Shown: positions 35,440-47,113 of the stretch, piece after piece
Position numbering within the stretch: the first letter of the stretch is position 1
How the letters are laid out: each line of letters begins with the position of its first letter
NCBI GenBank assembly: GCA_036971615.1
Contig: JAYKKR010000031.1
Location: forward strand, 1 to 64,000
Origin: Amyloporia xantha
Lineage: Eukaryota; Basidiomycota; Agaricomycetes; Polyporales; Adustoporiaceae
Reading direction: 5' to 3'
Length of the DNA stretch: 64,000 bases
Program-made: the position numbers and the translations under genes
The notes under the pieces: model-generated
Databases searched by the model: none
Seen by the model: only the letters and a program-made list of their open reading frames with translations
What the model was told of the DNA's origin: nothing

Positions 35440-36160
35440 AAAGATAATGGGACGACGGGGTCGATGTGGCGCGCGTAACTTGCGTGGAGCGCACGTTGGC
35501 CGCGTGGCCGCCACGCGATGGCGCAGGTCCTCCCATAGGACGTGCGCGCGCAGCGCGAGAGGCTCCGCGCAGCGGCAGGGGGGTCCGCGGGGGTCTCCCC
35601 CACGCAAGAATTCAAAGTAACATACAGCATTAGTGGAACGGGCTCAGGTGCAAGGATTCACGAAAATGTGATATATTTACAGCACAAAAAACAGCATGCC
35701 CACTGCATCGGGAACGGGGACCGGCTCAACGGGTGCGGGAGTTAGTCCCGGGTGCAGTGGCTGCAACGGGAACCAGTGTCGGTATACTTCTCGACGCCTT
35801 CCTCGCACATTGATTCAAGATAAACATAATTTATAGTGTTGCTACTGAATCACTCTGAATGGGAACGACGACGGGCGCTTCGCGCCCCCAGGCCTTTAGT
35901 GCTCACTGCGGTACTTCCCTGCAATGGGAACGGGTCACGGGCACGAAGTGTCCGTTGGTGGGCACACTGGGTTCGTGCCAAAGTGAACAATCCGAATTTG
36001 AATCTAACTCATTATATTTGTTCAATTGAAGGTGCAGAGCACCTCTGTGGCGAAGCCACAGGTAGCGTCACTAGAAGACACTAGATTATAAATTATTCAT
36101 ATTATTTGTATTCCAAACCTTACGTGGCAAAGCCACGGGTAAAGACGCTAGTCTACGGTG
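35440..36160. repeat. Cluster of GC-rich hairpins in AT-rich DNA (mitochondrial-like)
   Basis: Several perfect GC stems with three-base loops sit in otherwise AT-rich sequence: 35873-35887 (GGGCGC/TTC/GCGCCC), 36031-36043 (GGTGC/AGA/GCACC) immediately followed by 36045-36061 (CTGTGGC/GAA/GCCACAG), and 36123-36137 (CGTGGC/AAA/GCCACG). Longer stems pair 35701-35706 with 35754-35759 around CGGGA/TCCCG, and 35940-35947 with 35972-35979. A very GC-rich block occupies 35460-35600. This texture is typical of fungal mitochondrial intergenic hairpin elements and unlike the rest of the window. No mitochondrial gene was recognised within it. Confidence 0.65.
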
Positions 36161-38303
36161 ATGCCTTCAGCCCGACACGTGTATCCTTCTCTGCATGGCC
36201 TTGTGATGATGTTTGACGACAAACAGGTGGTTAGTCTTGCCTGCTGGCAGCTTGCAGGAGTTTCACATGCCAATTGTTCAGAAAGGGGTTCGAAACGCGC
36301 AGATACACTACCGGACAGCCGACGAGATCCGGATAGTCTGCGACTAAGGAGTCGGGTGCGCCACATGTATGTTTGCTTGCATGTCATCATGTTCCACAGG
36401 GTATACACGGTGCTCCCCTTGTTTTGCAAAAGGGTTCAAAAATTCTACTTCTATGATGGTCTGTCAGTAGTACATCGGATGGACATCAGTATGACTGGTG
36501 TACACGTTCCTGAAACTAATACACCGATTTGGACTCACAGGATGCATCTAAACAAGGTACTGCATACATGAAATCGATGAGATAGAGCGGTAGAGAGTTC
36601 TCCGTGCACTAGAACAGTCAGTAGAGTCAGCATCACCCGAAATTTATGATTGATGCAAGAGGGTACGTACCGCACTGCTATCCCCCATTTATGCAGAAAA
36701 GCTTCGAATGCTGCTGTTTCGCCCTTGTACATTATTCCAGCGATGGAAGTCCAAAGGAAAACAATAGCGCAGAACATTGGGAACAATACGGTCCGTCTGA
36801 TTTAGTGTCAGGAAGGGACCTTGTTGAGGATGGCGACTTGGGAAGCCGCGTGTCAATGAACACGCACGTAGAGTGACTCCAAATTTTCGAGTCCCCTGTG
36901 TTCGCTAAGAACAGCCCCAGATCCAGAATCAGGTCACCGCGCAAAGTCAGTCCTGGTCGGCTTATGTTTGCATCCACCCCAAATCACCGCATTTCAACTA
37001 GAATCCGTTGCGAGCTTCGCCGCAGATTTTCTGACAGTACAGCTATGAAGAACACAGCATCGCATCTCTTCATTCCAGACTCTGTGCACTAATGACCGGT
37101 CGGTCAGCACTAGCAGAAAAATCGGATGGAGTCCTTTCCTCCTCGGTTGTGGCAGTGCGGATTGCTGGATAAGGCCTGAGCGCAGAGCCTTTGGGACTAC
37201 ACGGTAATATTTTCGACGTCGAACATGAGAATACAAGTATTTGGGAGCTCCAGTCGCTGAGATCTGTCGTTTGTTTAGATCAGCTGCGTGCACGCGAAGA
37301 ACTGGTGTCGTTCAATTGCTAGAATGGCCAGTGAAGATTGAAAGAAGCGTGCCAATCTTATCGAGATTCCAGAGCACATTGGAGGCTTCCCTCCATTTCC
37401 AGAAATAAGTGACATCGAAACTTGACCGTGCAATTCACCATGAGCTAGACTAAAACGAAAACACACCAGAGGGTAGGTGCAGGCACGAGGGGTTGCAGGC
37501 ACCGCGGTGAACAACAGCTACAGAAATCAGATACGGGTGCTTGAATCTGATTCTCCAAGTACTTCTCGAACGCAGAAGTACCACACCAGTGGCACGGCTC
37601 GAGGAGACTGAGAGGAGTCAACCGTGCCATATCTGACGATGTGGGAGTAAATTGGGCGGTGCTACTATACCATATCCCGCATAGACCAGAAAGCAATTCC
37701 ATGCTCCCTTGGCGTACTCTGTCCTTGCTTTTCGTGGTTTCTCCATTCGCGTCAACGCTCCATTGCATTACCTATGATTATCTGTTTCGAATATGATTTC
37801 CCCGTATACAAACGTGTCCTATTCGGCACATACGCTTAGTATAGGACAATAGATCTGTGGAAACAAGCTCAACAAATTCTTTCTCACCCAGAAGACGCCG
37901 ATGTCCAGCTATGATGGAAATGTTATTGATAGCGGCGAATGGACTCTAGGCTCGGTCCCTGTTTGCAATTGAACCCTTAAAGATTTCGACCCCATTGTGA
38001 AATGATCAGACGAGTATGAGGAGTGAGCAAGGCTTCAGAAGAGAAAGAAACGTTTGAAGCTCAGTCAGATTGATCATTGGAGGCACTGCCGGAAGATTCT
38101 GATTTCGAAAACGGCATGTGACCGCGACTGTGAGAGACGCGTTCAGACTCTGTGGACGCGTTCAAGCCGTGTCAAGGCGCCACACTAGCAACTGGGGCGA
38201 TCCTCAAACTCGGGCGCAATTGCATCCGGACTCTGCTATTTAAGCAGCAGCATTTAGGCGGCTCAAATCAGCACGCAGCCCCTCCTCGCTTTCCATCATC
38301 ACG
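36161..38303. other. About 2.1 kb without recognisable gene
   Basis: Several open frames of 60-137 codons exist on both strands but none shows a motif, signal peptide or splice structure I could support. The last 150 bases are the promoter of the Crinkler-like gene. Confidence 0.4.
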
Positions 38304-41300
38304 ATGCATCCCACTCTTGCCACCGGAACCGTTAGTGCGCCAGGAGCCGACAAAATCCCGGCCAAGCGAAACCCGTCAGGCAGCTCCCTGGATGGTCAGT
38401 CACCGAGCAAGAAACGCGCACAGGAAGTGCTTCCAATCTCCGACGACGATTGGGTAGCGCTCAATCCCCAGCTGCACCAATGTGTCGAAGTAGCTGCACA
38501 GCTATCAGGTTTCACAATGGAAACTGTCCCCGCAATTTTTCCTGGCCTTCGCTCTCAGCGCCCATATAACAGTATTTCTCTGGTTATCTCTCTGCTTGCT
38601 GCACTTTCTTCAAAATTAATCGAAGCACGTCCGTCTCTCCAATCTATTGTAGAAGAAATTGGCGACAGTCGTGAGGAGCAGGCTAAAGCGAGTGAAAGGA
38701 TGCACGCCGAATTCAAAACAGATGATTATGTCGGATTGGAAAAACTCTTGGATGGGGCTATAAAATCCGGCAAATGGCAAGAGGTGTGCAACATCGGTGA
38801 GTTTTTCCTCGCAGTCGGCTTGCATAACATTCAAGTTGACGAAAAGTTTTAACAGAGTTTCTCAGACGTCGCGATTCCACAGGCAAAGAAGCAGATGAAC
38901 GTAGACAGGATATATATATAGAGGAACAGATCAAGGGTACGGGCGGATGTTATCATTGCGACTCTCTGGATTCTGACCTATAGTGCAGCGGTGAAGGATG
39001 CTTGGGCCATTCCCTTCGCAGGCGAGGCAGCATCAGCTGTCTGGGAAAATATTGTCGCACACTTTAAACCAGCGATGATGAACGCCATGGCGTCCGAGAA
39101 AATCTACGCGAACTATTTCACTATTGTCCAATCCTCTGGTATGGGCAAATCCCGAGTGGTTGACGAGCTGGCAAAGAGCCGTTTTGTGATTCCCATGAAT
39201 CTAAGGAGTGGTGGACATGGTGCGTCAGATATTTGAGCTCATACGCTGGCAGTGTAACAAGTACTAATGACCGATATATAGGTTTTCCTCCTCCAGATGT
39301 CAAACTTAGGGATTTTCTAACGGCCCATTTCGATGACTCGGACACGGTCTTCGCGCGGGCCTCTGCCTGTTTGGAGGCATTATTCGAAGAGTCGCAGAAA
39401 CAAGTGTTACAGATCAAGCAAGATGGCCAGATGCGGACGGAGACACAAATTGCGTCCGAATTCAGAGAATTGATGTCCCAAGGTCAGACGGCGAATAAGC
39501 ATGGTCCATTTCGTGTGAAGTTCTATGATAATGTGGTCAATAAGGCAAATGAGGTGAGAACGTCAACAACTTCATCATATGTGCTGATATTGATATGGTA
39601 AATACCACAGAAACTCGAAGGCGGAACGTCCCGCTACATGAGGGAGCATGCCTCACCGAGCAGAATCAAACCCGATGGAGAGGAGTCTGTCATCTTTGGG
39701 CCGGTAGCCGCTTTCGAGGAGCTATACGAAACGTTGACAGAAAACGTGCAGCTGTCGGTTGGGAGCAATAAGGTAAGCAAGTATGGTATTGGTCATTTGT
39801 GACTGTGAAGCTGACTCGGAAGTACAGAGTACCAGCAAGTCTGCGGCGGAAGAGAAACGACCACCTCGGGTTGTACTGGTTTTCGATGAGGCGCATTCTC
39901 TCAACATGAAACAGGGAAATTTACTTCTTCACCGGATGCGACGTCGACTCAGACCAAGTCGGATACTGAATCAGAAGGCACCAACTTCGTTCAATTGCGG
40001 CGCGCTCTTAGGGGGCTCAATAGTTGCCACATGTTTTCCCTCTTCCTCTCTACGACGGGAAAAATGCTTCAATTTTCTCCTGCAAAAGCGATGGACTTTT
40101 CAAGGAGAGTAACAGAGGGCGAGCTTGAACTCATCCAGCCTTTCACGGACCTTGGATTTGATCATCTTGCCGAGAAGTTTCGCGATGACGGTGGCTGGGA
40201 TTTGTACAAAGTGACTTCGGATAAGTATATGACACACCTTGGTCGTCCATTGTGAGTACCGTCGCTTCAAATTCAGAGTACTAGTAATGTACTCACTGTC
40301 ATTCTCACAGACTCGGTTCTCTTTATAATAAACAAAAGGAAAGTCTTAAAGAACTCCTAATCCCATTCGCGGCAAGCAAATTGCTGAACAGGGACCAGGG
40401 AAAAATGAAGAAACTGGAAGACAACCAGGCCTTTGCGGTGCTTTCCCAGAGATTAGCGCTGGAGTTCAGGACCACGCGCTTCATTCTTCCGCAAGAAGAG
40501 GAGCAAGTCGAAGGCCACATGCGGGTCTGCTTGAAGATTGATGCTGACTCACAGAGCATGCAAAGTGTCTCGGGATCCGAACCGTTCTTCGCTGAAGCAG
40601 CCTACTTCGTGATGCAAGACAAAGGCTTGAATTTTGATCCACCTGTTGCTCTAATGCCTATCCTGCAAGGGTATGGAATAGACCAAGGTGATCGAGGGGA
40701 GCTCATCGTCCTCCTGTTGATGATCCTTGCACGGGATCGTACCGTCGGACCCCCTCGCAGGGACGGCAGACCAGAAAGCGACACTCGTGTTTTGAGTCTG
40801 GGGAGCTTCTTACACAATCTCTTCCGCGTGTCATGCTGTGACGTCCTCGATACAGTACGAACTCACGCTGCCTCTAATTCGAAAATCGAGACACTGCGAA
40901 CGCACATTGGCGATTCCCACTTCCATTTCAATCACTTCCAGAAGGTCCACCAGCTCGACGCTATGCGGCGCAAGAACATCATGCGCTTGATGGTGCGCGG
41001 CGCAGGGGTCATATGCGGCAATTGTCAGCCAGGCATTGACGGCGTCATTGCTTTCTGCGCTGAAGGGAAGGCTATCTCCGTCCAAAATACGGGTCTTCTC
41101 ATGTGGCAGGTCAAACTGGATAGGAGATATACAAGCACCCCCAAATGGGAGCTCTTCGACCTGATGGATCCTGCCAAGCTTGGGTTCTTTGATGACGAGA
41201 GACCACAGGACCTGCCGGCTAAACCAATCCCCATCATACGCATTGTATTTGCTCTTGCGGCAAAGACACCTTCTGTCAAGGTCAGACTGGCAGCGGAAGA

Positions 41301-41583
41301 TGGAATGGACAAGAAGCCAGGCGCGGAACCGGCGGCAGGCCCACGATTTCAGACTTACGACATATGGTGTGCCGGGCTAAGTGGTGAAACTCTTGTTCCC
41401 GTCATGGAAAATGAGAATGCCTGGCAGGCACTGCCGCAAGCCTGGTACGGTTGGGAGGCAATTTATACGGATGAGAACATGTCGCCATCGCGGAAAGCGC
41501 TTCGCCAATCCCAGAATCCCGGCGCAGGCACTGCTGACGGATTCTTCTCGAACTGGTTTGATCTGGATGGGCAGAGGGTATGA
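38304..41583 (+). CDS. P-loop NTPase with nuclease-like C-terminus (Crinkler-like); apparent 1-base frame break
   Basis: Seven exons: 38304-38796, 38856-38936, 38989-39219, 39282-39553, 39611-39772, 39828-40251, 40311-41583. Phases agree throughout if one A is added near 39911, giving about 978 aa. The N-terminal 200 residues are family-specific. Walker A is SSGMGKSR (39133-39156) and Walker B is VVLVFDEAH (39868-39894). The C-terminal part (about 41010-41115) has GIDGVIAFCAEGK followed by LMWQVK, matching the D...xK spacing of a PD-(D/E)XK restriction-endonuclease-like fold. NTPase plus nuclease-like domains are the known Crinkler (CRN) effector/conflict architecture, expanded in Agaricomycetes. 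The frame shift is just after Walker B, where AACATGAAACAGGG would continue correctly with a four-A run. Sequence error or a recent disabling mutation are both possible. Confidence 0.72.
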
Positions 41584-41964
41584 AACTAACCGCGACGAAG
41601 GGCGCCTTACCGCTCATACGATTGCTATCGTCCTCAGACCGGTCTGGGTCGTAAGTAATGGTACTTGATCGGTGATTCTATTACTACTAGCGTTCGCGTG
41701 GCTCTGATATTTACAACGAATTTTGCTTCATGAAAGTAGTACGATGTCGACATGATGAAACAATGTACAATCATATTCAGCGATGGCAACGATGACAGCG
41801 ATGACCTAGTCAAGCACAAGGACCATCCCAGACGCGTGACGGCCCAGTGAAATGAACCTTCTCGCTGCAATAGTTCGTGGCGATAGATGATAAAACGAGA
41901 ACAGTAGAATGTACAAACAACTCGATTCGCAACAATGTCAGCCGTCACCAGCTCATTGTGCGTA
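41584..41964. other. Intergenic, no gene recognised
   Basis: Convergent 3' flanks of the Crinkler-like gene and the orphan minus-strand gene. Confidence 0.45.
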
Positions 41965-42504
41965 TCAGTCCTCTGCTGCCGCATGCACCTGTGCCTCGTC
42001 CGCCGACTCCACCTGTACCTCGTCCGTCGATACCGCCTCTACTTGGTCCGTCGACTCTGCCTCTAGTTCGTCTGTGGACTCCACCTCCGAGTCAGTATTG
42101 TCCTGGATTCCCATCCTTCGTTCTGCCCACGCGCCGACTTCAACGATAAGGTAAAATCGTCCATAAGCGTAGACCCAGCAGGGCTCGTTTCCGTACCAAG
42201 CATAGGGACTTTCAATTCGGAAAGCCTTCGACGTTTGGGTTACCCAGTAAACAGTGACGTCGGGCTCTGATTCAGATGAATCATCCGAATCTGCCGTTTC
42301 ATACCCTGCCAACACTTTGCCGCCACGATCTCGCAGAACACTCCATAGCGCGGTGCCTGCTATAATCCGTCTTCGGAGTCCCGAACCCCGGCGAGCTCGC
42401 TTCACGAATCGACTACGCAACACCGCATCAACACTGCACTTGAACTCACCGAGCCAGCAGCTGACATATGCAGAGGACGCATTTCCACGATGTGACTTAT
42501 ACAT
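41965..42504 (-). CDS. Orphan protein with acidic C-terminal repeats
   Basis: 179 aa beginning MYKSHRGNASSAYV. No family was recognised. A central segment (VTVYWVTQTSKAFRIESPYA) could be a small folded domain. The C-terminus repeats a short unit of the form STDE-x-E about five times and is strongly acidic. The N-terminal 30 residues lie in the dispersed repeat shared with 34360-34771. It sits just left of the KDZ transposon. Coding status is plausible from the long frame but unproven. Confidence 0.45.
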   Translation of the reverse strand: MYKSHRGNASSAYVSCWLGEFKCSVDAVLRSRFVKRARRGSGLRRRIIAGTALWSVLRDRGGKVLAGYETADSDDSSESEPDVTVYWVTQTSKAFRIESPYAWYGNEPCWVYAYGRFYLIVEVGAWAERRMGIQDNTDSEVESTDELEAESTDQVEAVSTDEVQVESADEAQVHAAAED

Positions 42505-42798
42505 AGCAATGCCTTGATAGCACCCGCCATGCTGTGTCTCTGACAGTGTACAGCCTGCGCGGTATGCATTATATCTGAGTTGTTCATGAGACTAGAGCTG
42601 ACGGCTAGCATAGATTTCAGCTAAGAATATCGTGTCGCATAATCTGGGGAGTATTCACCTGTGCGGCGCTCGCAAAGGAAGTACCACGTATCTGAGACTG
42701 ACAGATAGTTCGTAGCGGTCAAACAAGAATGATGAGTCAAACTTTAGTATTTCTTCCGTGTGAACTTACATACTAGACAGGCTGAGCTCGATTTCACC
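42420..42798. repeat. Dispersed direct repeat, copy B
   Basis: Partner of 34360-34771. The similarity stops abruptly at 42798/42799, where the sequence changes to transposon-like hairpin DNA, so 42799 is a likely insertion boundary. Confidence 0.75.
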
Positions 42799-42870
42799 TC
42801 GACCTCACGTGCACCCAGGCTAATTAGCCCGGCATACCCCCCCGGGATTGCCGGGCTAGCTAGCCTCGAA
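42799..42870. repeat. Hairpin resembling the KDZ terminus
   Basis: Starts ACCTCGACCTCAC and contains a GGCTAATTAGCCCGGC / GCCGGGCTAGCTAGCC stem. The KDZ terminal repeat at 42974 has the same design: CACCTCAACCTCAC, then a stem of AGCTAGTTAGCTTGGC and GGCAAGCTAATTAGCT. It is probably a related element end or a MITE. Confidence 0.5.
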
Positions 42871-42973
42871 AGTCAAATACCCTGTAGTTGCTAGACTCGT
42901 AAAACCAGTTACGTTAGAATGCACGTGAACACATGCCTTTTAGGGAAAGGGGCGGAGTGTGAAAAGGCATGTG

Positions 42974-43220
42974 CACCTCAACCTCACCGTAACCCTAGCT
43001 AGTTAGCTTGGCAAACACGTGAGGTGTGGCAAGCTAATTAGCTCCGCTTGCCCTGTCCCCGCACACTGCCAGTAGCACCGTAGATAGCTACCGCCTCCTA
43101 CCAATTGAAGTACTTAGAGACGAGATCGCTGATAAGGGCTCTGTCATCGCTGATAACACCGTCGGTGCTATCTTGCCGCCAGATAACGTCGGCCGCGATC
43201 TCGGAGATCGTCTGGCCAGC
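42974..43220 (+). repeat. KDZ left terminal inverted repeat
   Basis: 247 bases that read as the exact reverse complement of 50810-51056, starting CACCTCAACCTCACCG. It contains an internal stem built from AGCTAGTTAGCTTGGC and GGCAAGCTAATTAGCT. Confidence 0.93.
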
Positions 43221-43246
43221 GCTCTTGCGTCCGCTGCTCCCCGACG

Positions 43247-43360
43247 CCGGCGCTCTTGAGCGTCTCGAGCGTGCCCTGGCACGCTCCCGCCGCCGGCGCT
43301 CTTGCGCCTGCCACGCGCCCGCTACCGGCGCTCTTGCGCCTGCCACGCCGCCACCACGCC
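43247..43360. repeat. Subterminal GC-rich tandem repeat of KDZ element
   Basis: Three imperfect copies of a unit around CCGGCGCTCTTGCGCCTGCC lie inside the left repeat. The right end of the element has only one copy. Confidence 0.7.
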
Positions 43361-43496
43361 GCTCAACTACTGCACAACGCCGTCCCAACCTCTTCTCAGT
43401 CTATCTAGGATCCTGGCTTTCTTTGCTTCTCACGAGGCTCTTCTATGCTGACTGCTGCAATCCTCAAGGCGCCGTTTACATTGCTTACCACCTTCA

Positions 43497-46400
43497 ATGC
43501 CTGCTGAAAGGTCTGAACGGAGTAAAGGACTCTCACGCAAAGTCATTGTATGTGCTCCAGTACGTGCGTCTGGCCGTGTGAGGCGCAATGAGGAGCACAT
43601 TGTCAAGGCGAAGGACCTTGCAGTGGAGAGACAGAAGGTCAAAGATCGTCATGCGATGAGGATAGCTGGTGAGTATTCTTCCTTCTCATCTGAATCCGTA
43701 GTCTTTAATGGGCGTAGGTCTCAGTCAGAGGTCCCTCGACACTCTTGCTGAAATTCGGGGTGAAGAACCTACAAGTGACAATGCCACTGCAGATCCAAAT
43801 GGTGTTTTCATCAATAGAGACGAGAATGATGAGGGAATGTGGGAGGACGAGGAAAGTGGTGATGCCGCATTCATTCATGCCTTGCGTGATATGGCGGACC
43901 CAAGGTATGTCATTCTTTCATTTTAGGGCTGTCATAGTTTACAGTAATTTCCGTGAAGGTGCCAGTTGCGGAAGTACAGGGATCTGCGGACATGGCGCCA
44001 ACGCATACAAAGTCTCAATGAGAACTGGTCCTCCCTCCTTCCTTTACTCGCCGACGCCTATGTTACATGGCGCTATCTGGACGCATCGCACGTACACAGC
44101 GAAGCTTCAACATCGAATACGTATTGCTTCGAAATCAACACATTGGATCTATACACACTCATTCCGTCTAAAACCATATCCTCACAAGCCGATGTTGACG
44201 CTGCGGTAGCACTGGTACAGAATGGCTATCTTGGAACGTCTCCAATTTCCCCGTCCCTCGCCATCTCATTGAAGACACTCGAACTTCTTCGCCGGCTCCG
44301 TCTCTTCAAAGCGTCGTTTAGTATTGAAGCATTTTCCCGTCTTTTGTGCCATTACTACATGGTAAGTCTGTGGTCAAATCGAATTCAATATGAGCAAACA
44401 GCCTAATTGCTAATAGGTACCATACCGTCGGAAATACCGAAATATGCTCGCTGATGCATTCGAGGTGTATATTAGAATGCTTCGTATTGTTGACAAGTGT
44501 GTCCTTGCTGCCCTCGGTCGTGATACCCCTAACTGGCGAGTACTAAATGCATGTGCGGCTTGTTCTTATGAGGTCAGTATGTGCACTAGTATGTAAATGT
44601 AATGTATTGAATACTTCACCTATAGCTCGAGGATGAACCGACGCAGCGGTGGACAAGAATGTTTTGTATGGATGGCAATAATTCCCTCAAAAGACTGGCT
44701 CCACTCGGCAACCGGATGCGAGGTGATATGCGGATTCTTGAGGACAGCGACTACTATCTACTCCCGAGCTTTGTTGAGCAGTTCGCAAATGAGGTGCAGT
44801 CGTCGAAAGGAAAGTCACACAACCCGAATGCACCAGACATGACTCAGACGGACAGCGAGTCACAAGATGGACACTTGGAGAATGATGCTAGCGAAGGTGA
44901 TCCAACGGACGGTGCACCAGCAGAAGCAGCTTACGAACCATGTACAAAAAATTGGAAGGCTGCAGCTGGGGAGGAAAAGAAACGAATGTGGGGTATTTTC
45001 GAGGAGACGGGTATCTTCGCTAGTGCCTGCCCGCACGGTTTTATTCTTTGGATTACTGATATGGTGCGAAGTGGGGAATTGTAAGTACTCTCTTTATGTC
45101 AAGTTACATGATTACTCACATTTCTTTAGAGCGAAATATCCCCTTGCGATTGTCGCGAAGGTCATGGAGGTATTGAAGGGCTCAACCCTGGGTTTCTATG
45201 ATATAGGTTGCACTTTTGAAGAGACGATCCGCCGCAGTTCATTGGGAACCAAATGGCAAGAACGGGGATCACGATGCTGCGTCAATGCATTCCACGGCTA
45301 CACTCATAATTTCGCATGCCAGACTCAAAACCACCCAATCGTCATCACCGGTGCTGGTATAGAGGACGGCGAGACTCTCGAACGTATCTTCAGTGCTTCG
45401 AATCACCTTGCATCTATCACTCGACATGCGACCGCTTACCGCCGACACCTTTTTATCGACATGTTTTTCATGCAATGGGATGAGGAGAAGTATGCAAACC
45501 TCAGCTCGACGATCTACAACAACTACCGACAGGCACTGCAAATTGTTGAGACCGAATCCATTGCCCTCACAGAAGCGATGCAATCGCTCGGTATCACCCG
45601 CGTTGACCTTGACAACTGGTATGAAGAGGAGCGTGTCTACTTTCGGCAGCTTGGACAAGAGCCACCCTGGGACGTACATGCTGTCGCTTATGTCGAGACA
45701 TTGCAGGAGTGGCGGAGCGTCTCTGCACAGCTTGATGGTGCTTCATCGAGCTTTCTTAGCACGGTCCCCACCAATTATCACTTCCTTCAGCCCAGTTCAA
45801 ATTCGGTCGACTACTACACGGAAGTTTCGCAGACGCGAAAGCTAGAAAGCCACCGCAAGTATCTGAAGGAGCGCGTAGAGGCTCTGTTACAGCAAGTCAT
45901 CGCCATGGAAGTCCGCATGGGACTTCCAAGACGCTGGGAAGTGACCGATCATGAGTACATCTCCACACTGAAGTATATTGCCACCCGTCAGTATCATCGC
46001 GTGCTCGATAACCTTCAACGGCTTGTTGTTCAGCGGCTCTTTGAATTACACAAGCTGAATCTTTCGCAGACAGGTGAGATTTACATATATAAATAATCAA
46101 ATAATACTCATTTGTTGCTCAGCATATCGAGTACGTACCCATATTGCGAAGTCGCTGCAGGCCCGTTGCAAAGCAATTCAAAATGCTGTGAAGACCTACA
46201 ACGCAGCAGCAACCGCTCTCGATCCTCCTCGGCCCACGCTTGACTGGTCGAAGGTATCTCATTACAGCTTTCTTGATGAATTTGCCCTCCTCCAAGACAC
46301 GCGACAGGACATCCGTGACAAACCTTGGGCAAAACCAGCTATCCGAGAGACAATGAAGCAGGCCCGTCGTATTGACCGTGCACATGAGGCACTGATACGT

Positions 46401-46775
46401 TGCAATATTGAGGCGCGACGTCTTCATACCTCAATCTGCGATGAGGAAGCTCACTTTGATACGACACTTGAACTTCTTCGACAAGGGAATGAGCCTATCT
46501 ATGGTGCTGTGGAGGAATTCTGTGCGCGACGGCGTGCCATCAATGGCCAACATCTACAGAGGCTTCAGCAGCTCTACAAGTTGCCTGGCTTTACGGGTGC
46601 CAAATCGCCTGGTCAGCGAAAAGGAGTTATTCCGACTGCACCTGCTCCCAGTATCTCTTGTATAAACGAAGATGTGGCAGGCGTGGAGGATGACGGTGAT
46701 ATCGACGGACCTGACGAGGAGGTGGAGGCAGCTATTGATTCACTTGTTGATTATGTCTGTGATCTGTCGTTGTAG
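43497..46775 (+). CDS. KDZ transposase (CxC1-type cysteine cluster)
   Basis: DNA transposase with an RNase H-like fold that should cut and join the element ends in the nucleus. Seven exons join in phase: 43497-43668, 43718-43904, 43959-44361, 44417-44572, 44626-45080, 45130-46073, 46123-46775 (989 aa). The N-terminus is basic (VRASGRVRRNEEH). The cysteine cluster is in VLNACAACSYELEDEPTQ. The first catalytic Asp is in MDGNNSLKR, the second in YDIGCTFEE, and the Glu region is GIEDGETLERIFSASN, after FHGYTHNFACQ. The C-terminal 230 residues are helical and end acidic. All motifs and exon phases are intact. Confidence 0.93.
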
Positions 46776-47113
46776 TGTTGTTGCTGTAAAGACCGACGTA
46801 GTTATATTGAGCGCAATGATATTCTTCTGTGTTTGCCAATTGGGCGTAGCAACATGTACTTGAGTTTTAAACATCTCACGGAAATATATTGACATGAATT
46901 CTTATAAGCCTAATGAGACACTGAGTTGGATTGTATGAGAAATTGCATAGGGGAGCGTATGATGCTCGACTGGCTGCACTGGCGTTGTTTGTTGACCGGT
47001 GCTCACCTATCGCTTAAGCACAATCGATATCAACATCAACTGTGACTCTTCAACTCGAACCTCAACCTCAGTCTCTAGCTCGGCTTTCGTTGCAATTATC
47101 TTCTGTTATACAA
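46776..47113. other. KDZ internal spacer
   Basis: 338 bases between the transposase stop and the second gene, presumably terminator and promoter. Nothing specific was recognised. Confidence 0.4.

Noticed and set aside
41877..42154. Plus-strand frame rich in Pro/Thr/Ser repeats
   Set aside because: Antisense of the acidic repeats of the minus-strand orphan gene at 41965-42504.
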